Assembly (NCBI GenBank): GCA_004554205.1
Contig: SFNH01000046.1
Location: 1-12,820, forward strand
Source: Clostridium sp.
GTDB lineage: Bacteria > Bacillota > Clostridia > Lachnospirales > Lachnospiraceae
Length of the DNA stretch: 12,820 nucleotides
Direction of reading: 5' to 3'
In this document: positions 6,974 to 12,820 of the stretch, in pieces
Position numbering within the stretch: position 1 is the first letter of the stretch
How the letters are laid out: each line of letters begins with the position of its first letter
Notes under the pieces: model-generated
What the model was told of the DNA's origin: nothing
The model's input: only the letters and a program-made list of their open reading frames with translations
Database searches by the model: none
Program-made: the position numbers and the translations under genes

Positions 6974-9900
6974 GTAACCGTTTCCGGAAGCAGACGCACT
7001 CGGAACAGTACTGGTGACGCTCCCGATCGCCACCTCCGCGTCTCCGCGGCTTCTTGTTACGCTCGGGCTCTTCTTTTTATATCCGCACACATGACAGGTA
7101 TTGCCGCTTCCGTAAACGTGCGCTGCTCTCTCCAGGATCTCGCCGCAGACTTCACATTCTTTCCAGTGTCTTGCCGTCTCATAATCCCATTCAGAGAGCC
7201 TGTGACCCGTAGCCGGGATCACGACGCTGCTCTTATCCGTGATCTCGACGATTCCGGTTCCATCCTCATACCATCTTCCGCAGTCGCACTGATAGTATTC
7301 TGTATTTCCCGGTTCCGTACAGGTCGCTTCCTTCCCCGGAACATAGGTCAGGCTGTGGGTATGCTGCTCCACATTCCAGACCGCATACAATGTCACTGTG
7401 CCATTTTCCTCGGCTGTGAGGTTTTTAACTGCTTCCCTGTCCGCGTAATCCACGGTTCCGCCCGCGGCACGCTCCTCGCTGGTCGCCCAGCCGCCAAACA
7501 GATATCCACTCTTTTCAAATGCGGACGTCCGCAGGGCCTGCTCCTTGCCATAAGTGAATGTCTGATCATTCATCGTCCCTCTGCCGCCGCTGGCGTCAAA
7601 CCGGACAGTGTAGCTGTTCCCCGCGAAATTTGCCTTGTAGGTCACTGTGTCATAGCCCTCTGCCGGCCTTTCAGGAATGAATGCCGCATCAGACGACATC
7701 TCGCTTCCGCTCTCATCTGTCCAATTCACGAAATGGTAACCCTCGTCAGCCTGCGCTGTGGAACCCTGTGCCGTACCGGTTACGGAGTTTACCTCCTCGC
7801 TTGTCGGAGTCACGCTTCCGCCGTCGCTGGCCGTGTAGGTGATCGTAACCGTACCCGGCTCCTTCCACTGTGCCGTAAGCGTCATTGTCTCCTCTACGCT
7901 GTCTGCGAAATTCCATTTAGTGCTTCCGGCATCTGTGTACCATCCCTTGAAGATACAGCCTTCCTTCTCCGGTGCCGGGTCAGGCTCTGTGAGTGTTTCT
8001 CCGTATGCCACCTGCTGTGGATCCGGCGCTGTGCCATCGCCGCCGTTTAAGTCAAATGTGACAGTGATCAGTGTCTCGCTGGCAGGGAACATAAACTCTG
8101 CCGCCTCGCCGTGAGGTGCTCTCCCCGTCGCTTTCACACGAACGCTGATCGGTTTATTTTCCGGGTTTTCAATCGTTTCCCTGTCGACATCCGTCCACGT
8201 TGCGCCGCTGTCCATGGAATACTCCATCGTGGTGTCGACGCCGCTTAAGACGGCATCCTTCTTATTCTTGACCGTCTCCTCCGCCTTTGTCAGCCCGTCA
8301 GGAGCCGCCGGACGCGCCGCGATGTCGATCGCCGTCCAGCTATCGCCGCCCACCGCACGGATGTAAATCGTCCTGCCGAGATACTCGGTGACAGAGCCGC
8401 TGGTAACGGCTGTCCCGCCCGTCTGCGCGGTAGCCGCCTCAAATCCGGCCTCCACCGTGATCGTCTCGGCGATATAGTCGATGGTATATCCGTCGCCCGT
8501 GAGCTGATCGGGTACAAAGGTCATCACACCGGTGTAGTAGACGATCCGATTTTCATCGTCCGCTTCCGACTTCCACTCCTTCAGCTTATAAGTGCCGGTC
8601 ACACCATTCTGTTCTCCCGGGGTCGGTGCGATATCCGGAGTCCTCTGATTTAACGCCTCCTCCTTTGTGAGCCCCCTCTTTTCATTAAAGGTCTCATCAG
8701 AAGAGAAGGGAGTGCCGTCCTCGCAGGTGAGCTGGAACACAGTCCTGTACCCCACCTGCAGGATTCCAAGGCTATCGGCTGCTTTCGTCACATACTCGCT
8801 TCCCGGATCGCCGGCGAATACATAGAGAGTATACCCGTCATGATCTTTCTTCACCGGGGTCCTGACCCATGTCTCTGCCTCGCTCCAGGTGATGGGCGGC
8901 AGGCTGGCGCGCCTCGGGGGGGTTCCAAACAGGCGCAGATCATAGGTGGTCTTGCCCTCTGTATAGGTAGTGTACTCAACATCCCCATTATCAAAGTGAA
9001 GCTCCAGCATCATATCGGACAGGTCAGGAATCTCTCCAACCTCATATGCGATCTTACAGCCCCTCAGAACCGTGAGGCTCTCCACCGCTCTTCCTGATAC
9101 CCTGATCGATATCGGAGCCGTCCTGCCGCCGTAGGAAAGGGTCACCTGCGTATCCGACGCGGTGAGCGCTCTCCCCGCAAGATCCGCCGTAAAGCCATAT
9201 GTAATATAGTAATTTCCATATGGGAAGTTAACCTTCAACCTCACCCCATCCGGGGAATATGTCTGCCCAACCACGAACTTTGTGGTGCCGGCGCTTGAAA
9301 CGGTCAAAGCCGTGACCTCGGGAACCGTCACATTTAAAGTAAAGGAGAAAGGCTTATTCCCATAGACGCCATGAAGTTCCACATTCCCCGCTGCCTTCAT
9401 ATCATAAAGCGGTGTTAAATCCACCATGTCGTTCGTTACTGCGACACTCGCGCTTCCGTTTATGATGAGTTTGGCCTTGCGGCTTAAATCAGGACTTTCG
9501 CCCAGATACATGGAAGCACTGATCATCTGAACTTCCACGGAATCCACCTTTGCGAGACGCTCCTCCTCGCTGTTTAAGACCGGATGCTTCTCGCCCATAC
9601 TCCAGATTGTTGTAAAATCCAGAGCGGAGAACGTTGCATTATTCGTCAGGCTCCCGGCGGAAACGGCAGTCAGACCGGTCGCATCACCCGCGCCGACCGA
9701 GGTACGGTTTCCGTCCTCAAGATAATAGCAGTCCGTGAAAGCATTGTTGCTCTTCCTTCCTGATACGATACCGCAAGCTCCGTCGCCGGAAAGAGAAGCT
9801 CCGCCCGTCTCCACCTTAGCCACGCAGACACAGCGTGAAACCTCCCCCTCGTCCAATCCGGCCAAAGCGCCGATAAGCGGGGTACCGCTGAATCCGCCCG

Positions 9901-11878
9901 TAAGCGTCAGCCGGCCCGCCACAAGACAGTCAGAGATTGAAGCCCAACTCTCATTCTTTCCGCACAAAAGCGCGAACGGCAGGTCAGCGGCAGTATAGCC
10001 AGCGCTGCCGGCAGCGTAGGTCACCTCGGCATCCACCGTACACCTCTGGATAGAACCGCCGTTATCATCCACAAGCGCCGCAGGCGTGCCGAACTTGTCA
10101 CTGGAAAAAACAGCCGTTCCGGTGAGGGTACAGTCCTCTACCAGGCCATAATTTTGTTTGATAAAGGCAGTCGCCTTCGACGCCTCCCCGGAGACCTCGA
10201 AGCGGACATTCCTGACCGTACCGTTATTCATCTGGATCGGGCTTCTCCCGCTCAGGCAGCGGATGGTATGTCCGTCGCCATCCAGGGTTCCATCAAACCA
10301 GACAGTGCTGTCTGCCTTAAGTTCAATGTCCGCCGTCATTTTATAACAGGCGTCCGAATCCTGATTGATGGCAAAAAACTCGTTCTCGGTGGAGATGAGA
10401 TAGGGGTTTTCCGCAGTTCCCTTCTTCGGGCCCTCGGGCTGTTTTGCCTTATCCGTGATAGCGTAGTAAGTCAAACCTGCGCCACCGTCTGATGGGACGA
10501 CAAACTGTCCGTTTTCCGGCTCGATCAAAATGGCGGCCCGCGGAGCAATGTTCACCTTCTGCCCCGCCTTGGCATAATAAACCGGGAAACTGGAAAAGCC
10601 GCTGTAAAAAACAGGATCATCATAAAAACCGTATTTCCCTTCACTCTCCTGAGCAGCCAGAGCCAGGTAGAAAGCGGGAACCGCCTCGTCAAAGCTTCCG
10701 ATGCCCCGAATGCCGCAGGCGGCAAGGAACGCGTCGAAATCTTTTCCATCATCCTCCCGGCCGTACAGGGTACGGAAGAACCGGAACACGGCAGAGTCGA
10801 TCCCTGAAGTATTGAAGGTCTTTCCATCCTGCCCCGCGAACTGTGTGATCAGATAGCGGAAAAAGAGATAATGAAAGTTATAATCTTGTGTCGAATCGCT
10901 GGTGGCCTTAAGCAGGCTCCACTGGCCGTTTCGGATATTGATGTTGGTGTCAAGACCACCCAGCCAGTCGCTGTTGCCCCGCATGTACATGGCAAGGCTC
11001 ACTGCCAGTCCCTCGTTGCCGTTTCTGACCTTTCCTGTGGCAGTCGGATTAAAATGATCCAGAAGCAGATGCTGCGCCTCATGGACGAGCAGGTCGCGGC
11101 AGTTGGACGCCGTATAGCTGTTGTACTGGCTCACGGGAATCGTGATATGGAATGCCGTTTTTTCCGTCTCAAAAGGGGCGTAATAGCCTGCGCTTCCCGA
11201 ATCGTTGCCGAGAACGATGTGGCACTTCCCGGATCCGTCCCGGTAGGGAATCGGATCAGTCCAGCCCTCCACCGAAGTGTCGGTACAGGCGTTTATAATG
11301 TAATAGTAGGACTGCTTATCGTAGACATTGATAAAATCCTGCGCCCACTTGGCGGCAATGTCATCTCCGTAATATGCCAGGATGTCATCCCGCATCCAGA
11401 TGTAGCAGTGCTCGCCCTCCGCGAGAAATGTGCAGTCAACTCCTGAAATGCTGTCCTTCTGCCCGCGGGTGTAGGTGATTCGGGGCGTCCGCCCGGTCCC
11501 GGGATCGGCCATCTCGGCCTGCCTGGCCTCCCGTGTAAAATCGGATGCCGGTGTGCTCTCCGCCCCCGGCGTCTTGCAGGCGGGCAGAGCCGCGGTGTAC
11601 TGGTAATTGTCGCTGTTGTTGATAATCATCACCTTGTCCCCGGTGATGGTCTCCCCCGGCTGACCGGTCTGGATACGTTCGGTAAGCTGTGTGACGCTTC
11701 TTTGTGCCGGAGTTTTTGCCAGAGTCTCTTCCGGGGGCTCAACCGGAACTTCCGATGCCGCCGGCGGCGGCGCGGTGTCTGTCTCGGCTGCCTGTGCCTC
11801 GGTCGCCGGCGTCACCCCGGCAAGAAGGCTCAACGTGAGCAGGATGCTCAAAAGCCGATGTTTTCTTTTCGTTTTCAC
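6485..11878 (-). CDS. Large secreted mosaic protein with HExxH metallopeptidase-like domain, InlB-type repeats and wall-binding repeats
   Basis: The 1797-residue protein is exported and probably held on the cell wall. Order of parts: signal peptide (1-30, cleavage after AQA); a Pro/Glu-rich linker; a metallopeptidase-like domain (about 80-475) with HEAQH (266-270) and NEGLA (288-292), suggesting a gluzincin resembling family M30; GTAENPYLIS (487-496) opening a GLUG-like beta-helix to about 770 with regularly placed Cys; Ig-like domains (about 775-975); an unrecognised region (about 980-1265); InlB/Listeria-Bacteroides-type repeats (about 1270-1502); Cys/His knuckles (1505-1600); and choline-binding-like aromatic repeats (about 1638-1797) ending GYTVDENGVWIP. 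There is no LPxTG motif or C-terminal membrane anchor, so retention would rely on the repeats. The start is a GTG at 11878 after a weak purine-rich AAGGGA box; the signal peptide begins there. Substrate and true activity are unknown; it could equally be an adhesin. Confidence 0.88.
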   Translation of the reverse strand: MKTKRKHRLLSILLTLSLLAGVTPATEAQAAETDTAPPPAASEVPVEPPEETLAKTPAQRSVTQLTERIQTGQPGETITGDKVMIINNSDNYQYTAALPACKTPGAESTPASDFTREARQAEMADPGTGRTPRITYTRGQKDSISGVDCTFLAEGEHCYIWMRDDILAYYGDDIAAKWAQDFINVYDKQSYYYIINACTDTSVEGWTDPIPYRDGSGKCHIVLGNDSGSAGYYAPFETEKTAFHITIPVSQYNSYTASNCRDLLVHEAQHLLLDHFNPTATGKVRNGNEGLAVSLAMYMRGNSDWLGGLDTNINIRNGQWSLLKATSDSTQDYNFHYLFFRYLITQFAGQDGKTFNTSGIDSAVFRFFRTLYGREDDGKDFDAFLAACGIRGIGSFDEAVPAFYLALAAQESEGKYGFYDDPVFYSGFSSFPVYYAKAGQKVNIAPRAAILIEPENGQFVVPSDGGAGLTYYAITDKAKQPEGPKKGTAENPYLISTENEFFAINQDSDACYKMTADIELKADSTVWFDGTLDGDGHTIRCLSGRSPIQMNNGTVRNVRFEVSGEASKATAFIKQNYGLVEDCTLTGTAVFSSDKFGTPAALVDDNGGSIQRCTVDAEVTYAAGSAGYTAADLPFALLCGKNESWASISDCLVAGRLTLTGGFSGTPLIGALAGLDEGEVSRCVCVAKVETGGASLSGDGACGIVSGRKSNNAFTDCYYLEDGNRTSVGAGDATGLTAVSAGSLTNNATFSALDFTTIWSMGEKHPVLNSEEERLAKVDSVEVQMISASMYLGESPDLSRKAKLIINGSASVAVTNDMVDLTPLYDMKAAGNVELHGVYGNKPFSFTLNVTVPEVTALTVSSAGTTKFVVGQTYSPDGVRLKVNFPYGNYYITYGFTADLAGRALTASDTQVTLSYGGRTAPISIRVSGRAVESLTVLRGCKIAYEVGEIPDLSDMMLELHFDNGDVEYTTYTEGKTTYDLRLFGTPPRRASLPPITWSEAETWVRTPVKKDHDGYTLYVFAGDPGSEYVTKAADSLGILQVGYRTVFQLTCEDGTPFSSDETFNEKRGLTKEEALNQRTPDIAPTPGEQNGVTGTYKLKEWKSEADDENRIVYYTGVMTFVPDQLTGDGYTIDYIAETITVEAGFEAATAQTGGTAVTSGSVTEYLGRTIYIRAVGGDSWTAIDIAARPAAPDGLTKAEETVKNKKDAVLSGVDTTMEYSMDSGATWTDVDRETIENPENKPISVRVKATGRAPHGEAAEFMFPASETLITVTFDLNGGDGTAPDPQQVAYGETLTEPDPAPEKEGCIFKGWYTDAGSTKWNFADSVEETMTLTAQWKEPGTVTITYTASDGGSVTPTSEEVNSVTGTAQGSTAQADEGYHFVNWTDESGSEMSSDAAFIPERPAEGYDTVTYKANFAGNSYTVRFDASGGRGTMNDQTFTYGKEQALRTSAFEKSGYLFGGWATSEERAAGGTVDYADREAVKNLTAEENGTVTLYAVWNVEQHTHSLTYVPGKEATCTEPGNTEYYQCDCGRWYEDGTGIVEITDKSSVVIPATGHRLSEWDYETARHWKECEVCGEILERAAHVYGSGNTCHVCGYKKKSPSVTRSRGDAEVAIGSVTSTVPSASASGNGYSGGEWSMVDGKWVYVLPNGTWGSGGWMYLYNPSSPDKTKGGWFCFDDKGALRSGWVQAPDGGWYFCNSGNDGNFGKMENGWHSDTADGNTYYMDPVTGRMQTGWKQIDGKWYYFATENDVPRGNRTENGVQNQPGARSHGAMYRNEKTPDGYTVDENGVWIP
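7079..7366 (-). other. Two Cys/His knuckle modules within the large secreted protein
   Basis: This codes residues about 1505-1600. The first module has HTH (1506-1508), Cys1520, CDC (1531-1533) and ATGH (His1559). The second has Cys-x2-Cys pairs at 1575/1578 and 1595/1598 with His1571 and His1587. The second resembles a zinc ribbon and the first is a module seen repeatedly in Lachnospiraceae secreted proteins. Metal binding is inferred from residue pattern only. Confidence 0.65.
7373..8071 (-). repeat. InlB-type (Listeria-Bacteroides) repeat region
   Basis: This codes residues about 1270-1502 of the large protein. The first unit has VTFDLNGGDG, EGCIFKGWYTD and TLTAQWKE. The second is divergent (TITYTASDGGSVTP, GYHFVNWTDE, VTYKANF). 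The third has VRFDASGGRGTMND, SGYLFGGWATS and TLYAVWN. The GW and TAxW/YAVW signatures are diagnostic of this extracellular beta-grasp repeat, which usually acts as a spacer or adhesive stalk. Confidence 0.85.
11012..11083 (-). other. Predicted zinc-binding active site (HEAQH ... NEGLA)
   Basis: Codons for His266, Glu267 and His270 (11083-11069) form HExxH, and Glu289 in NEGLA (codon 11014-11012) stands 23 residues after His266, a plausible third zinc ligand of a gluzincin. The catalytic Glu is intact. Family M30 is the closest match I recognise, at low certainty. Confidence 0.65.
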
Positions 11879-11929
11879 TTTCTTCTTTCCCTTTCTTAAA
11901 TTTTTTGTTGCTTATCTTAAAGGCCTCTC

Positions 11930-12820
11930 TTAAGGATTGGCCAAAGCCGCCTCCTTCTGGTACGCGTTGTTCGGCGCCGTATTCGCCGCCGGCATCCTCG
12001 GCGTCTCGATCGTCCAGATCACCGTCCCTATCTTCGCGGACTGCTCGATCTGGGTGTAATTCCCTCTCTTTCCGCCTACGCTGACGCTGAAATCGGCTCC
12101 TACCTCCCGGCCCGTCAGCGCGTACCCGGTCTTCTCATCGATCCCCGCCGACGCGTCCGGCGCCGGGATGCGGATCTTCTGACCCATCCCCAGGTTCCCG
12201 CTTGTCTGACCAGTATTAAAGTCTACCCTCGCAGTCCCGACCTCTCCGGTCTCCGCATCCATCAATACATGGTCGCTCGTCACCGACATCGTATACTTCT
12301 TAAAGTCGCTCTCCGCATCGGTCACAGCCGCCGTGTGCGCCCAGTAGTTCCTGGATCGCGGCGTCCCCTCGTTTTTGATCTCGCCCCGGACGTCGACCGC
12401 GAGACCCTCGCGCGCATCGCCCGCCTCGGTGAGCTTCGTCGAGTAGTTCGTGAACTTCCAGTTCCCCAGCTCCCCGACCTCAAGGTGATAAGTGCCGCTC
12501 TCCGTCTCTGTCGAGGGCTTATCCACCTTGATCCTGATATTCGGAAGCAGGACTCCGCCGTTTTCCACGGTCACCGCATCGCTGCCTCCATTCGTCACCG
12601 TGCCGTTTACGACAAACGCAAACGTGGTCGGAACCTCGACCTTAAGCTTCATATCCTGGTCGTCCACCACGACGCCCGCGATGATGTCGGTGCTTCCTTT
12701 CGAGGCGCGCACCGGCCCGCCCGATGTGACATTCGACGGAGTGTGTGTGGCGTCTGACGGAACCTGGGGAGTATCGGGCGTATCGGAACTATCCTCCCAG
12801 AACACCCAGCTTCCGGTGAA
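11930..12820 (-). CDS. C-terminal part of a surface protein, 5' end outside window
   Basis: The frame is open from the window edge to a TAA at 11930-11932, giving 296 visible residues; the true start lies beyond 12820. The first residues FTGSWVFWED look like the last strand of a repeat domain of surface proteins (InlB/SHIRT-like ending TFTGxW), and are followed by a Ser/Thr/Pro/Asp linker with a PSDA motif. The rest (about 40-280) is a beta-rich extracellular-type region containing KLKVEVPTTFAFVVNGTV and ending IGTVIWTIETP, which recalls WxL-type domains, but I cannot confirm that. There is no LPxTG or C-terminal membrane helix; the tail is AALANP. No cysteine is visible in this part. It precedes the large metallopeptidase-like gene by 51 nt, with only a weak inverted repeat (CTTAA/TTAAG) and no promoter I can see between them, so the two are probably co-transcribed. 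Confidence 0.75.
   Translation of the reverse strand, partial: FTGSWVFWEDSSDTPDTPQVPSDATHTPSNVTSGGPVRASKGSTDIIAGVVVDDQDMKLKVEVPTTFAFVVNGTVTNGGSDAVTVENGGVLLPNIRIKVDKPSTETESGTYHLEVGELGNWKFTNYSTKLTEAGDAREGLAVDVRGEIKNEGTPRSRNYWAHTAAVTDAESDFKKYTMSVTSDHVLMDAETGEVGTARVDFNTGQTSGNLGMGQKIRIPAPDASAGIDEKTGYALTGREVGADFSVSVGGKRGNYTQIEQSAKIGTVIWTIETPRMPAANTAPNNAYQKEAALANP

Noticed and set aside
6455..8050. 531-codon plus-strand open frame antisense to the end of the large surface gene
   Set aside because: The minus strand here encodes clear InlB-type and wall-binding repeats. The plus-strand translation has no recognisable domain and its openness follows from the GC-rich codon pattern of the real gene.
11879..11929. 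Terminator or promoter between the partial surface gene and the large gene
   Set aside because: Only a 5-bp weak AT-rich inverted repeat is present, without a T-tract, and no -35/-10 pair with proper spacing is visible.
1..12820. CRISPR array, transposon, tRNA or rRNA gene
   Set aside because: I saw no direct repeats with regular spacers, no transposase-like frame, no terminal inverted repeats and no tRNA- or rRNA-like sequence; the only tandem repeats are coding.

Overview
The window reads as the chromosome of a fairly GC-rich Gram-positive anaerobe of the Clostridia, most likely Lachnospiraceae. The reasons are a RicT (YaaT) gene, the Bacillus/Clostridium gene order yaaO-kinase-holB-ricT-trmN6-rsmI, and secreted proteins with InlB-type repeats, PSDA linkers and choline-binding-like cell-wall repeats. 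I cannot name the genus. Every gene I accept lies on the minus strand, so the map is best read from high to low coordinates.

Region A (12820 to about 5857, accessory, cell surface). Three exported-type genes follow one another: the 3' end of a surface protein that begins outside the window (11930-12820); a 1797-residue secreted mosaic protein with an HExxH metallopeptidase-like domain, GLUG-like repeats, Ig-like domains, InlB-type repeats, Cys/His knuckles and a C-terminal wall-binding array (6485-11878); and a 189-residue exported acidic protein with tandem hexapeptide repeats (5900-6469). The gaps are 51 and 15 nt without a clear terminator, so they probably form one transcription unit, closed by a hairpin terminator at 5857-5889. 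Its promoter is not in the window.

Region B (5858 to 3715). A good sigma-A-type promoter (5830-5858) starts right at the end of that terminator. It should drive an Orn/Lys/Arg decarboxylase-family gene and, 16 nt later, a guanylate-kinase-like gene. In Bacillus subtilis the corresponding place after yaaO is held by tmk (thymidylate kinase), so the kinase here is a notable substitution.

Region C (3708 to 130, housekeeping). A second promoter (3680-3708) precedes holB (DNA polymerase III delta'), ricT, trmN6 and rsmI, packed with a 16 nt gap and then 8 and 11 nt overlaps. They serve clamp loading, the Ric RNA-maturation/phosphorelay complex, tRNA modification and 16S rRNA modification. The B. 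subtilis neighbours darA (yaaQ), yaaR, yabA and yazA are absent from this stretch. The last 129 nt (1-129) hold no gene I can support.

The best candidate for something undescribed is the three-gene surface cassette, especially the large metallopeptidase mosaic with its small acidic partner. The second is the divergent GMP-kinase-like protein in the decarboxylase operon.
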